From Chitinibacter tainanensis DSM 15459 (lineage in GTDB: Bacteria; Pseudomonadota; Gammaproteobacteria; Burkholderiales; Chitinibacteraceae): a DNA stretch of 64,000 nt. Position numbers and translations under genes: made by a program. The stretch's first letter is position 1. Every line of letters starts with the position of its first letter. The notes under the pieces are model-generated. The model was not told where the DNA came from and searched no databases. It saw only the letters and a program-made list of their open reading frames with translations. The stretch is taken from contig NZ_AUCN01000009.1 in the NCBI RefSeq assembly GCF_000429785.1, positions 558,001 through 622,000 of the forward strand. Direction: 5' to 3'. Below are positions 10,684-20,663 of this stretch, piece after piece.

Positions 10684-11361
10684 TTATTTTACCTTGGCCA
10701 GCTCCGCGCGCATCTGGTCAATCACGGCTTTGTAATCTGGCTGGCTGTAAATGGCCGAACCGGCCACAAAGGTATCGACCCCTGCGGCTGCGATTTGCGC
10801 GATATTATCTACTTTGACCCCGCCATCGATTTCCAGCCAGATTTCGCGCCCGGTGCGAGCGGTGTAGGCATCGATCAGTGCGCGCGCCTGGCGGGCTTTA
10901 TCTAGCGTAGCCGGAATAAATGCCTGCCCGCCAAAGCCCGGGTTTACCGACATCAGCAAAATCATGTCGATTTTATCCATCACGTAATCAAGGTAATGCA
11001 GTGGTGTGGCGGGATTAAACACCAGGCCCGCTTTGCAGCCGCAGTCTTTAATCAGGCCCAGCGAGCGGTCGATGTGCTCGGAAGCCTCAGGGTGAAAGGT
11101 GATGATATTGGCGCCAGCTTTGGCAAAATCAGGGATGATGCGATCTACGGGTTTAACCATCAGGTGCACATCAATCGGTGCGTCGGTGCACGGGCGGATT
11201 GCATCACAGACTAGCGGGCCGATGGTGAGATTGGGGACGTAGTGATTATCCATCACGTCAAAGTGCACAATGTCGGCACCGGCGGCGATCACGTTTTTCA
11301 CCTCTTCACCCAGACGGGCGAAATCGGCAGACAAGATGCTGGGGGCGATGCGATAAGTCAT
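10684..11361 (-). CDS. rpe: Ribulose-phosphate 3-epimerase
   Basis: 225 residues from the ATG at 11361, which has GGAG 6 nt upstream. The frame extends far upstream, but that sequence does not belong to the family. Start [20 protein letters not shown], then [33 protein letters not shown] and EIDGGV are the metal and phosphate-binding motifs of this TIM-barrel enzyme. It interconverts D-ribulose 5-phosphate and D-xylulose 5-phosphate in the pentose phosphate pathway. It heads the minus-strand series rpe, arsC, gph. Confidence 0.97.
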   Translation of the reverse strand: MTYRIAPSILSADFARLGEEVKNVIAAGADIVHFDVMDNHYVPNLTIGPLVCDAIRPCTDAPIDVHLMVKPVDRIIPDFAKAGANIITFHPEASEHIDRSLGLIKDCGCKAGLVFNPATPLHYLDYVMDKIDMILLMSVNPGFGGQAFIPATLDKARQARALIDAYTARTGREIWLEIDGGVKVDNIAQIAAAGVDTFVAGSAIYSQPDYKAVIDQMRAELAKVK

Positions 11362-11535
11362 GACGAGCTCCGTAAATAGCTTGCAGGTATTATGCCAGTT
11401 TGCCGCCCAGTGTAGCGCGCTGGCGGGTCGCTGCCCTGATACGGCGCAAATTTGCGAAAAAAAGCCGGGCAGGGAGTGGCAAAATGCCAGCTTGCCCTCA
11501 TCTGTCTGACAAAACAAATGCGCTGGAGATACCGC

Positions 11536-11913
11536 ATGGAACACAGTTATCAGATCAAAGTACTGGCCCGGCCGTTTTATCTGGCCGAGCAGTCGGATGA
11601 AAAAGAAGAGCAATACACCTTTGCTTATCAGATCACCATCGAAAACACTGGCTCGATCACCGCCAAACTCATCGCCCGGCACTGGATTATCGAAGACGCC
11701 AGCGGCAAGCAGCAGGAAGTGCGCGGTCTGGGCGTAGTCGGTGAGCACCCTGAGCTCGCCCCCGGTGAAACTTTCGAATACACCAGCGGCGTGACGCTGA
11801 ATACACCAGTGGGCACCATGCGCGGCACTTATCAGATGATCGCCGCCGACGGCACCGAGTTTGAGGCCGAAATCCCCTCATTTGTGTTGGCCATGCCACG
11901 GACTTTGCATTAA
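11536..11913 (+). CDS. apaG: ApaG domain protein (Co2+/Mg2+ efflux-associated)
   Basis: 125 residues from the ATG at 11536, which has GGAG 7 nt upstream; in-frame sequence before it is not conserved in style. An immunoglobulin-like all-beta ApaG domain fills the protein ([40 protein letters not shown]). Its biochemical role is not settled in the family. Divergent from rpe. Its TAA stop overlaps the ATG of the ABC transporter as TAATG, so the two are co-translated. Confidence 0.93.
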   Translation: MEHSYQIKVLARPFYLAEQSDEKEEQYTFAYQITIENTGSITAKLIARHWIIEDASGKQQEVRGLGVVGEHPELAPGETFEYTSGVTLNTPVGTMRGTYQMIAADGTEFEAEIPSFVLAMPRTLH

Positions 11914-13718
11914 TGCGGCCGGCTAGTGCCGCGGCAGCGGATGTCGCCCCAACCCAGACTGCCCCCACGCAGCGTAATCAATTGGCCACTTTGCGCTCTT
12001 TATTGCCCTATCTGTGGCAATACAAATTGCGGGTGATTTTGGCGCTGAGCCTTTTGGTGGCGGCTAAGCTTGCCAATGTGGCGGTGCCTTTGGTACTGAA
12101 AGATATTGTTGATCAGCTGGGCCCGGAGCAGCAGGCGCTGGTGCTGCCGGTGACGCTGATTTTGGGCTATGGCGCCTTGCGGCTGGCCTCGTCGGTATTG
12201 GGCGAAATGCGCGATGCGGTGTTTGCCAAAGTGACCCAAGGCGCAATCCGTAAAATTGCGCTGCAGGTCTTCGAGCATTTGCATCGTCTCTCGCTGCGCT
12301 TTCATCTTGAGCGGCAAACCGGCGGCATGAGCCGCGATATTGATCGCGGCACCAAAGGCATTGCCTTTTTGCTCAATTTCACCCTGTTTAATATTTTGCC
12401 CACCCTGGTGGAGATTGGCCTCGTAGCGGCGATCTTGCTGGGCAAATATCACTGGACCTTCGCCGCGGTCACCTTTGGCACCATCGTGCTCTACATCGGC
12501 TTTACCTTGGGGGTGACCGAGTGGCGGATGCACTTTCGCCGCGAAATGAATGATCTGGATTCCAAGGCCAACACCCGGGCGATTGATAGCCTGATCAATT
12601 ACGAAACGGTGAAATACTTTGGCAACGAGCGCTGGGAAGCCGAGCGTTATGACCGCAGCCTGGCCAAGTGGGAATCGGCCGCGGTAAAAAATCAGGTGTC
12701 GCTGTCGTTTCTGAATGCCGGACAAGCCTCGATTATTGCGCTGGGCGTAACTGCGCTGGTGTGGATGGCGGCCGATGGCGTGGTGCAGGGCACGATGACG
12801 CTGGGCGATCTGGTGCTGGTGAACGCGTTTTTGCTGCAGCTGTATGCGCCGCTCAATTTCCTGGGTTTTGTTTATCGCGAAATCAAAAATTCGCTGGCCG
12901 ACATGGAGAAAATGTTTGGCCTGCTCAACCGTAATGCCGAAGTCACCGATGCGCCCAATGCCCAAGTGCTGGATTTGGCACCGGCGGAAGTGGCGTTTAA
13001 AGGCGTTTCGTTTGCTTATGATCCTGAACGCCCGATTTTGCACGATATTAATTTCAGTATTCCGGCCGGCCATACGGTAGCGGTGGTTGGGGCCAGCGGC
13101 GCGGGTAAATCAACGCTGTCACGGCTGTTATACCGGTTTTATGATGTGCAAAGCGGCAGTATTGAAATCAACGGCGTGCCGCTGTCGGCGCTGCAGCAAG
13201 ACTGCCTGCGCGCGCAGATCGGCATCGTGCCGCAGGATACGGTCCTGTTTAACGACACCATCTATTACAACATCGCCTACGGCAAGCCGGGCGCTAGCCG
13301 TGATGAAGTGATCGAGGCGGCCAAATCGGCGCATATTTACGATTTCATCATGGGTTTGCCGGCTGGTTTTGATACCACGGTGGGCGAGCGCGGGCTGAAG
13401 CTATCCGGTGGGGAAAAACAGCGGGTGGCGATCGCACGCACCATCTTGAAAAACCCGCCGATCCTGATTTTTGATGAGGCCACCAGCGCGCTGGATTCGC
13501 AAACCGAAAAAGCCATTCAGGCCGAACTGAAAGCCATTTCGGCCAATCGCACCACGCTGATTGTGGCCCACCGGCTCTCGACCATCGCCGATGCGGATGA
13601 AATTTTAGTGATGCAGGGTGGGCAAATTATCGAGCGTGGTACGCATCGTGACTTGCTGGCGGCGCAGGGGCAATATGCCCGCATGTGGGCGCTGCAGCTA
13701 AGTGAGGAGCAGACTTAA
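11913..13718 (+). CDS. Atm1-type ABC exporter (fused permease and ATPase)
   Basis: 601 residues. An N-terminal six-helix exporter domain (about 30-330) is followed by a nucleotide-binding domain with Walker A GASGAGKST (Lys399), signature LSGGEKQRVAIA, Walker B ILIFDEATSALD and switch AHRLSTIADADE. Features such as YNLRF-like FNDTIYYNIAYG and the ETVKYFGNE segment in the membrane domain are characteristic of the Atm1/HMT1 heavy-metal or glutathione-conjugate exporter branch, located in the inner membrane. Translationally coupled to apaG by a TAATG overlap. The exact substrate is unknown; export of glutathione-bound metal species is the family expectation. Confidence 0.88.
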   Translation: MRPASAAAADVAPTQTAPTQRNQLATLRSLLPYLWQYKLRVILALSLLVAAKLANVAVPLVLKDIVDQLGPEQQALVLPVTLILGYGALRLASSVLGEMRDAVFAKVTQGAIRKIALQVFEHLHRLSLRFHLERQTGGMSRDIDRGTKGIAFLLNFTLFNILPTLVEIGLVAAILLGKYHWTFAAVTFGTIVLYIGFTLGVTEWRMHFRREMNDLDSKANTRAIDSLINYETVKYFGNERWEAERYDRSLAKWESAAVKNQVSLSFLNAGQASIIALGVTALVWMAADGVVQGTMTLGDLVLVNAFLLQLYAPLNFLGFVYREIKNSLADMEKMFGLLNRNAEVTDAPNAQVLDLAPAEVAFKGVSFAYDPERPILHDINFSIPAGHTVAVVGASGAGKSTLSRLLYRFYDVQSGSIEINGVPLSALQQDCLRAQIGIVPQDTVLFNDTIYYNIAYGKPGASRDEVIEAAKSAHIYDFIMGLPAGFDTTVGERGLKLSGGEKQRVAIARTILKNPPILIFDEATSALDSQTEKAIQAELKAISANRTTLIVAHRLSTIADADEILVMQGGQIIERGTHRDLLAAQGQYARMWALQLSEEQT

Positions 13719-13910
13719 GCGAGGTATAGCTTGCCAGCCAAGGTGTGGTTTGGCTTGGCGCTAGATACCGGTCTGGGTATTTGCCCGGGCTCTGTCTATG
13801 CGGGCTTGACTGTATAAATGCCGTTCGGCGGTGTAATTTGTGCGCAGAAAATCGCGCGCGGCTGCGCTCTAATCAGGTTTATTCGATCCGCATAGACCGT
13901 GAGGTGCCAC

Positions 13911-15146
13911 ATGCAGTTAAACCGTCGCGATTGGGAGTGGGTACTGACCTGCTTTGGTACCGCCGTTGGGGCCGGTATTTTATATTTGCCGATCCGCGCC
14001 GGGTTGGGCGGACCGTGGCCGCTGCTGATCCTCACCGCGCTGATTCTGCCGGTGACATGGCTCGCGCATCGCGGCATTACGCGCGTGGTGGCTTCCTGCC
14101 CCCAGCCCACCGATATTGTCGGCGCCGTGGAGCATGATCTGGGGCGCAATGTCGGTTTTGCCGTGTCGGTGCTGTATTTCCTCTCGATTGTGACCATTTG
14201 TGTGGGTTATGCCACCGGTGTGACCAATATCGTGCAATCTTTCCTCACTCACCAGTTGGGCATTGAGGGCTTCTCGCGGCCGCTGCTCACCTTTGTGTTG
14301 CTGGTGGGGCTAACGTCGGTAGTGTTGGCGGGCGAGCGCATTATGGTGCGGATAACCTCATTGCTGACTTTTCCGCTGATCATTCTGCTGGCCGGTTTAT
14401 CGCTGTATATGATCCCGCAGTGGAATCTGAGCTTTTTTAGCGCCGAAAGCTATCTGGATGAGGTGCTGCGCAATCTCTTGCTGCTGTTTCCGGTGCTGGT
14501 GTTTGCGATGAATTTCTCGCCGGTATGTTCAACGCTGGCCGCTAGCTATCGCCAGCAATATCCGGTGGCAGAGGCTGTGGCCCGCACTGATGGCATCATC
14601 AAATGGACTTCGCTGGTGCTGCTGGTGTTTGTGATGTTTTTTGTGCTTTCGATGGTGCTAGCCACTTCGCCCGAAGTGCTGCAGCGCGCCCAGGCCAATA
14701 ATGTCGATATCCTCACCACCATGTCCTTGGTGGTACACGAGCCGTTCCTGAAATACCTGATCCCGGTGATTGCATTTTTGGCAATTGCCAGCTCTTACTT
14801 CGGCCATTTTGTCGGCACGCGGGAAGGGGCGGTGGGCATTGTGACGCGTCTACTCACTTGGCGTAACCCTGCCGCCGCGGCGCAGCTGAATCTGCCACGC
14901 ATCAATACTTGGATCACCGTGGTGATGATGGCCGGGCTGTGGGTTTTGGCGGTGTATAACCCGCCGGTGCTGAAAATCATTGGCGCGCTTTCGGCCCCGA
15001 TTATTGCAATTTATGCCTATCTATTGCCGGTGATGCTGATGAAGCGGGTGCCACGGCTGCTGGTATATCGCTCCAGCCTAGCCAGCTTTGTGTTTGTGAT
15101 GGGCCTACTGGGGATTGCCGGTGATCTGGTTGGCAGCTATCTGTAA
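13911..15146 (+). CDS. Serine transporter of the HAAAP (SdaC/TdcC) family
   Basis: 411 residues from the ATG at 13911 with GAGGT 5 nt upstream. About 11 hydrophobic segments; the first contains FGTAVGAGILYLPI, the substrate/sodium-binding unwound helix of this amino-acid permease family. Resembles SdaC, a serine/H+ symporter of the inner membrane. The next gene, 129 nt downstream, is serine dehydratase, which supports serine as substrate: uptake followed by deamination to pyruvate. The 192-nt upstream gap contains an ATACCGGTCTGGGTAT hairpin near 13767-13780 and no gene. Confidence 0.88.
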   Translation: MQLNRRDWEWVLTCFGTAVGAGILYLPIRAGLGGPWPLLILTALILPVTWLAHRGITRVVASCPQPTDIVGAVEHDLGRNVGFAVSVLYFLSIVTICVGYATGVTNIVQSFLTHQLGIEGFSRPLLTFVLLVGLTSVVLAGERIMVRITSLLTFPLIILLAGLSLYMIPQWNLSFFSAESYLDEVLRNLLLLFPVLVFAMNFSPVCSTLAASYRQQYPVAEAVARTDGIIKWTSLVLLVFVMFFVLSMVLATSPEVLQRAQANNVDILTTMSLVVHEPFLKYLIPVIAFLAIASSYFGHFVGTREGAVGIVTRLLTWRNPAAAAQLNLPRINTWITVVMMAGLWVLAVYNPPVLKIIGALSAPIIAIYAYLLPVMLMKRVPRLLVYRSSLASFVFVMGLLGIAGDLVGSYL

Positions 15147-15275
15147 TTGCCACCGCCACTAATTGCGCTGGGGCGGCCGTATCTTACGCCGCCCGAGTGG
15201 GGATAGACGGTATTGCCGCACCAGGTGGCGCTGGCTATCAATAGCGCATTCACTGCTTTTCTCTCAAGGCTCGCC

Positions 15276-16655
15276 ATGCTCAGCGTGTTTGATCTCTTTA
15301 AAATCGGTATCGGCCCCTCTAGCTCGCATACCGTTGGCCCAATGGTGGCGGCGCGCCAGTTTGCGCTGCAGCTGCACACGGCGGGCTTGCTGGCGCAGTG
15401 CGCACGGGTTTCGGTGGAGCTGTATGGTTCGCTGGCGCTCACCGGGGAGGGGCATGGCTCGGTAAGTGCCGTACTGCTTGGCCTAGAGGGCTATACCCCT
15501 AAAGACATCGATCCAACGCTGATCGCCCCACGCCGCGCCGCCTTGCAGCAGGGCGCGGCGCTGCGGCTAGCTGGCCTCCACGAAGTGCCATTTGCGTTCG
15601 CTCGTGATGTGGCGCTGCATAAGCATTTGTTCTTGCCCGAGCACGCCAATGGCCTGCAGTTCACGGCGCTAAATGCCGCGGGTGAGGTGCTACAGCGTGA
15701 GCGCTATTTCTCAGTGGGCGGCGGGTTTGTACTCAGTGCCGCCGAGTTGGCAGCGCAAAGCACGAGCACCCAAAATACGACCGTGGCGGTGCCGTATCCG
15801 TTTCAAAATGCGCTTGAACTCTTGGCGCATTGCCAGCAACAGCAGCTGAGCATGGCACAGGTGATGCTGGCCAATGAGCGGGTGTGGCGTAGCGAGCTGC
15901 AAATTCGTGAGGGGCTGCTGGAAATCGCAGCGGTGATGCAGCGCTGTGTGCTCACTGGTTGCCAGCAGGAAGGGCTATTGCCCGGCCCGTTTGCAGTGAA
16001 ACGCCGCGCGCCGGCGCTGTATCGCCGGCTGGAGGCGCTGCAGTTGGAAGGTCGCGCCGACATCATGCTGTGGCCGATGCTGTTTGCCATGGCGGTCTCC
16101 GAAGAAAACGCCAGCGGCGGGCGGATTGTCACGGCGCCTACCAATGGCGCGGCCGGGATTATTCCTGCCGTGTTGCAGTACTATCGCGATTTTGCGCCCG
16201 ACGCCAGCGAAGATGGCATTGTCGAATTTTTACTTACTGCCGCGGCGATTGGCCTGCTGTACAAAATGAATGCCTCGATTTCCGGCGCCGAAGTCGGCTG
16301 TCAGGGCGAGGTGGGCGTGGCTTGCTCGATGGCCGCCGGCGCGTATTGCGCTGTGTTGGGCGGTAGCCTGGCGCAGGTTGAAAATGCGGCTGAAATCGCC
16401 ATGGAGCATCATCTGGGGCTCACTTGCGACCCGGTCGGCGGGCAGGTGCAAGTGCCCTGCGTGGAGCGCAACGGCGTTGCCGCGGAAAAAGCCATCAAAA
16501 TTGCCCAGCTGGCCTTGCTGGAAGATGGCCGGCATTTGGTGAGCCTCGATAAAGTCATCGAGACGATGTATCGCACCGGGCTGGATATGAAAAACAGCTA
16601 CAAGGAAACCTCGCTCGGGGGGCTGGCGCTGACGGTGGCGCAGCCAGAATGCTAG
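15276..16655 (+). CDS. sdaA: L-serine ammonia-lyase (iron-sulfur dependent)
   Basis: 459 residues from the ATG at 15276 with AAGG 6 nt upstream; a TTG at 15213 is in frame but less likely. The N-terminal beta domain begins with the diagnostic LFKIGIGPSSSHTVGPM, and the C-terminal alpha domain carries GCQGEVGVACSMAAGA and GLTCDPVGGQVQVPC, with the cysteines that hold the [4Fe-4S] cluster. Single-chain form of about E. coli SdaA length. It converts L-serine to pyruvate and ammonia. It probably forms an operon with the serine transporter upstream. Confidence 0.95.
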   Translation: MLSVFDLFKIGIGPSSSHTVGPMVAARQFALQLHTAGLLAQCARVSVELYGSLALTGEGHGSVSAVLLGLEGYTPKDIDPTLIAPRRAALQQGAALRLAGLHEVPFAFARDVALHKHLFLPEHANGLQFTALNAAGEVLQRERYFSVGGGFVLSAAELAAQSTSTQNTTVAVPYPFQNALELLAHCQQQQLSMAQVMLANERVWRSELQIREGLLEIAAVMQRCVLTGCQQEGLLPGPFAVKRRAPALYRRLEALQLEGRADIMLWPMLFAMAVSEENASGGRIVTAPTNGAAGIIPAVLQYYRDFAPDASEDGIVEFLLTAAAIGLLYKMNASISGAEVGCQGEVGVACSMAAGAYCAVLGGSLAQVENAAEIAMEHHLGLTCDPVGGQVQVPCVERNGVAAEKAIKIAQLALLEDGRHLVSLDKVIETMYRTGLDMKNSYKETSLGGLALTVAQPEC

Positions 16656-16680
16656 TTGCGGCAATTTGTAGGCATGAAAA

Positions 16681-16698
16681 AGCCCGCAGGTGCGGGCT
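16681..16698 (-). terminator. Terminator between sdaA and the small minus-strand gene
   Basis: 8-bp stem AGCCCGCA/TGCGGGCT with a 2-nt spacer. Read on the minus strand it is followed by TTTTTC, so it serves the 63-residue gene at 16723-16914. Being symmetrical it may also slow transcription leaving sdaA. Confidence 0.7.
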
Positions 16699-16722
16699 GG
16701 AGTGTACTCAAACGGGGCGGGG

Positions 16723-16914
16723 TTAACGTTCGGCGAGATAATCCTGTTCGCGTTCGGCGCGCTCGGCGGCGAGATCGGACAGCGCATTTCGGATTTGGCG
16801 TTTGGTTTCAAATTGCTTGCGATAGGTGCTCATCACGGCGATTTCCATATTACGTTGGGCTTCTTCGATCGAGCGACGCTGGCGAGAGGTTTTGAACGTA
16901 GACGGCAGAGACAT
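16723..16914 (-). CDS. Small protein of unknown function (63 aa)
   Basis: 63 residues, highly charged, rich in Arg, Glu and Gln (RQRRSIEEAQRN; DLAAERAEREQDYLAER), and predicted to be mostly helical with no membrane segment or signal. The gene is judged real because a strong ribosome-binding site GAGGA precedes the ATG by 6-7 nt, an intrinsic terminator follows the stop, and codon choice matches its neighbours. It is an isolated unit convergent with sdaA. I do not recognise a family. Confidence 0.7.
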   Translation of the reverse strand: MSLPSTFKTSRQRRSIEEAQRNMEIAVMSTYRKQFETKRQIRNALSDLAAERAEREQDYLAER

Positions 16915-17000
16915 GGTGATTCCTCATGGTGAAGGTGAAAACCAATACATCATGGCTGGAACAGCCCCGAGTACAGCTCAGTTAGCATGGCAATTATGGA

Positions 17001-17016
17001 TGTCATTGCGATGACA
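17001..17016. promoter_or_regulatory. Perfect palindrome TGTCAT-N4-ATGACA upstream of the small gene
   Basis: Six-base arms with a 4-nt spacer, placed about 90 nt upstream of the small minus-strand gene and adjacent to a minus-strand CATAAT. The symmetry and position suggest a transcription-factor operator; the factor is not identifiable from sequence. Confidence 0.4.
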
Positions 17017-17135
17017 GAACATCTTTTTTTGCTGGCTTTTTGTTCTGTGCAACAATCTTTGCGTAAGGATTTGTTTTTGGCTGTAAGTGTTGTGCGTCGC
17101 TAGACCACTGCAGCTAAACATCCGGCCGCAAAAGA

Positions 17136-17166
17136 AAAACCCCGTTGCCGAAGCGAACGGGGTTTT
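17136..17166 (-). terminator. Rho-independent terminator of trxB
   Basis: Perfect 11-bp stem AAAACCCCGTT/AACGGGGTTTT with a 9-nt loop. On the minus strand it ends in a T-rich run (TTTTTCTTTT), 73 nt beyond the trxB stop. Confidence 0.88.
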
Positions 17167-17238
17167 CGAGGGGTATTGCTCACCAGGGCTTTTTTATCAA
17201 GGCTTAGCGAGCGATACGTGCGGCAGTATTGCAAGTTC

Positions 17239-18333
<1,095 letters not shown>

Positions 18334-18348
18334 CTATCGTGCCGATAG
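18334..18348. promoter_or_regulatory. Palindrome CTATCG-N3-CGATAG between trxB and the MCE operon
   Basis: Six-base perfect arms, 59 nt upstream of the MCE permease start and 142 nt upstream of trxB. It may be an operator or hairpin; no protein can be assigned. Confidence 0.3.
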
Positions 18349-18406
18349 TTTGCACGGCAGGCGCTGAGTGCGCCCAATAGCACTGAAGTGGGGATGAGGT
18401 GATAGT

Positions 18407-19102
18407 TTGAAAAGGTGGTATCGGCATTATTTACCCGCTTTTGGCGCATTAAGCCGGGCACCGGTGCGCCGGGTGTTGGCCAAACAGGTGTATTTCACCG
18501 CCAATGAGGCCGCGTGGCTGATGTTTTTGATTGGCTTTGCGCTGGGGGCGATTGTCGTTACCCAGCTGCATGGCCAGTATGGGCAAAGCCGCGATGCGGC
18601 CCTGCGCCTCTTGGGCTCGCTCACCTTTGGCGAGCTGGCGCCCTTGCTGACGGTGTTGATTGTGATGGCGCGTTCGGCGTCGGCGATTGCCATTGAGCTG
18701 GCCAGCATGCGGGTGAATGGTGAAGTGCGCGAGCTGGAGCGCATGGGTATTCCGATTCATGGCTATCTGGTCTTGCCCCGCGTGCTGGGGATGATGATTT
18801 CAGCCGTGTTGCTCACCGCCTGTATGGCGCTGGGGAGCATGCTGGGTGGGATGCTGGTGATCTCGGGTTGGGATGCCAGCTATCAGGTGCTGGCGCTGGA
18901 ACGGATTGTGCGCTTTGGCGAGCTGGCGCTGTGCGTGGCCAAGGCGGCGAGTTTTGGTCTGGCGGGCGGTATTTTGGCCTGCCATGCGGGTTTACGGGTG
19001 CAGCTTAATGCGACGGAAATTCCGCGCGCAGCATCACGCGCGGTGATGCGCGGCTTGTTTGCTTTATTTGTGCTGGATTTATGCTGGGTGGTGTTTAAAT
19101 GA
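18407..19102 (+). CDS. MlaE-family permease of an MCE lipid transporter
   Basis: 231 residues. Start is a TTG at 18407 with GAGGTGA close upstream; no better start exists before the conserved region. Several transmembrane segments and the family motif area (LLTVLIVMARSASAIAIELASMRVNGE, then EVRELERMGI) identify the MlaE/YrbE permease fold of the inner membrane, which moves lipids between the inner membrane and an MCE ring. First of four genes joined by 1-4-nt overlaps (18407-21463). Its closest relatives in function cannot be told from sequence; this set is distinct from a canonical mlaFEDCB operon, since no MlaC or MlaB gene follows. Confidence 0.85.
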   Translation: MKRWYRHYLPAFGALSRAPVRRVLAKQVYFTANEAAWLMFLIGFALGAIVVTQLHGQYGQSRDAALRLLGSLTFGELAPLLTVLIVMARSASAIAIELASMRVNGEVRELERMGIPIHGYLVLPRVLGMMISAVLLTACMALGSMLGGMLVISGWDASYQVLALERIVRFGELALCVAKAASFGLAGGILACHAGLRVQLNATEIPRAASRAVMRGLFALFVLDLCWVVFK

Positions 19103-19692
19103 GCCGGCTATTTACTGGGCACGCCACACATTGTTGGCAGTTTGCTCCCAATTTGCCGGAGGCGCGGGGGCATTATGCCTTTATCCTGCCCGAAGAAGAT
19201 CAACACCCGGCACTGATTGATGCGCTGTGCCGCCACTATGCAAACCTGTGGCGTGCGCCTTTGGCCTTGCTGGAAGCGCGGCCAGTGTTTGTGAGCAATT
19301 TGCGGGTGTGGGAGAACATTATCCTGCCCACCTGGTATCACGCGGGTGCCCCGTTGGGCGAGCTGGATGGGCGGATGCAGGCGATGCTGGCCGGGCTGCA
19401 GTATGATGAGGCGGCGCTGCAGCGTGCTTTGGCGCAGCTACCGGCCCAGCTCGATACCCCGCACCGGCGGCTGGCGGCTTTGCTGCGGGCCTTGTTGCAG
19501 CATCCGCAGGCGATTTTGCTGGATGAGGCGTGGCTGGCGTGGTTGGCGCAATCGCGCGCGCGCGGCAGCTTATTATCGCAATTGTATGATCGGTATACGG
19601 CATTGGAGTATGTGTTTGTACTCTGCAATCATGAAGCTCCAGAGGGCTATACCCCCATTAGCTGTCGCTGGGTAAGTGAAGAATCGGCATGA
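19099..19692 (+). CDS. Degenerate ABC ATPase-like subunit of the MCE transporter
   Basis: 197 residues, short for an MlaF-type ATPase (about 260). Start overlaps the permease stop as ATGA. Parts of an ABC nucleotide-binding domain remain: a segment resembling the Q-loop region (FVSNLRVWENIILPTWY, about 64-80), a helical region where LSGGQ should be, reading LDTPHRRLAALLRALLQHP (118-136), Walker-B-like AILLDEAW (Asp142, Glu143), and a switch-like VLCNHE (His178). The Walker A P-loop is absent: the expected place reads ILPEEDQHPALIDALC. The signature LSGGQ is also absent. It therefore looks unable to bind ATP in the usual way, yet its reading frame and coupling are intact, so it is a pseudo-ATPase rather than a pseudogene. 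Assignment rests on context plus partial motifs. Confidence 0.68.
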   Translation: MSRLFTGHATHCWQFAPNLPEARGHYAFILPEEDQHPALIDALCRHYANLWRAPLALLEARPVFVSNLRVWENIILPTWYHAGAPLGELDGRMQAMLAGLQYDEAALQRALAQLPAQLDTPHRRLAALLRALLQHPQAILLDEAWLAWLAQSRARGSLLSQLYDRYTALEYVFVLCNHEAPEGYTPISCRWVSEESA

Positions 19693-20663
19693 AAAATCAT
19701 CAATACTTAAAAGACAATGACCCCCGTTTTCACTGGCTGGGCTGGCGGGTGGGCGTCTTTGCGCTTGGCATCGCCATCTTGATCATTACGCTCTTGGCGG
19801 TATTGGCCGAGCGGCAGGGTTTATTCAATGCCAAAGACCGGCTGCATTTTGTGGCGGAAAGCGGCGCCGGGCTCACGCCCGGTATGCAGGTGCGCCTGTC
19901 CGGGTTTCGGATTGGTGTGGTCGATGAAGTGGCCCTGAATGAGCAAGCCAAGGTCGATGTCGAGCTCTTGATCGAGCAACGCTATATGAAATGGATTAAG
20001 ACCGATTCGATTGCGATCTTGCAGCAAGATGGGCTCATTGGAGATCACTTTATCGAAATTAGTGGCGGCGGCGCCAAAACCCCGGCGATGCAGGAAGGCG
20101 GCGTGCTTAGCTTTGCGCCCGCGCTGGGCATTGCCGATATCGCGCTGGATTTACGCAACCGGACCATGCCGATTTTTGAGTCGGTGCAGCAAACACTCGA
20201 TTACATCAATGACCCCAAGGGGGATCTGCGCCAAACCGTCCAGAATGTGCAGCAGCTGACGGCGGAAGTGCGTCAAACCCGGGAAAAGCTCGATCAAATT
20301 CTGGTGCATACCGATACCTTGCTGGATGGCGAGGCACGGCAAACCCTGCGTTCGGCCGATCAGCTCTTGCAGCGGGCGGATCAAATTGCCAGCGAAGTTG
20401 CACAGCGCACGCCGCAGCTACTGACGCAAACCGCTTCGCTGGTCGCCACTGCCAATGCTATCGCTCAAGATGCCAGCGCCACCATGAGTCAGGTGCGCCG
20501 CGTTACCGAACAGGCTGCACCGCAAATTCCAGGCTTGGTGCGCAACACCGATGGTCTGGTTCGTCGCAGTGAGCAAACGCTGCGCGCTGTGCAGCAAATC
20601 TGGCCACTGAGCCGTACGATAGAACAGGCACCCGTGGTGGTGCCCGCACCGGAGAGCCGCTAA
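19689..20663 (+). CDS. MCE-domain (MlaD-like) substrate-binding protein
   Basis: 324 residues. A short cytoplasmic tail and one transmembrane helix at about 21-42 are followed by a single MCE domain (about 48-130; LHFVAESGAGLTPGMQVRLSG, DGLIGDHFIEIS) and a long helical, Gln- and Thr-rich C-terminal region (about 160-310) that may form a coiled-coil barrel or needle. It is anchored in the inner membrane facing the periplasm, where MCE rings carry phospholipid or other hydrophobic ligands. Start overlaps the previous stop as ATGA. Longer than MlaD (about 180), closer in layout to MCE proteins with helical tails. Confidence 0.88.
   Translation: MKNHQYLKDNDPRFHWLGWRVGVFALGIAILIITLLAVLAERQGLFNAKDRLHFVAESGAGLTPGMQVRLSGFRIGVVDEVALNEQAKVDVELLIEQRYMKWIKTDSIAILQQDGLIGDHFIEISGGGAKTPAMQEGGVLSFAPALGIADIALDLRNRTMPIFESVQQTLDYINDPKGDLRQTVQNVQQLTAEVRQTREKLDQILVHTDTLLDGEARQTLRSADQLLQRADQIASEVAQRTPQLLTQTASLVATANAIAQDASATMSQVRRVTEQAAPQIPGLVRNTDGLVRRSEQTLRAVQQIWPLSRTIEQAPVVVPAPESR

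Larger units (their letters stand above)
16915..17238. other. Intergenic region with an operator-like palindrome and the trxB terminator
   Basis: 324 nt without a gene. From right to left on the minus strand it holds the trxB terminator (17136-17166), an AT-rich stretch, a perfect palindrome at 17001-17016 and the leader of the 63-residue gene. A CATAAT hexamer on the minus strand lies close to the palindrome and may be the -10 of that gene; no convincing -35 was found. Confidence 0.5.

Noticed and set aside
10684-11748. Long N-terminal extension of rpe
   Set aside because: The 129 upstream codons run across the apaG promoter and start region and have no family likeness; the ATG at 11361 has a good GGAG and gives the normal enzyme length.
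12000-13073. 357-codon open frame on the minus strand across the ABC exporter
   Set aside because: Antisense to a gene with full Walker A, signature and Walker B motifs; no ribosome-binding site and composition typical of a complement frame.
13813-13837. TATAAA and TGTAAT as promoter of the serine transporter
   Set aside because: No -35 at suitable spacing (TTGACT is 20 nt from TGTAAT and adjacent to TATAAA), so no promoter was called.
19099-19692. ABC-like gene as a decayed pseudogene
   Set aside because: Frame uninterrupted, overlaps with both neighbours are exact, and codon use matches; loss of ATP motifs without frame damage points to a retained function.
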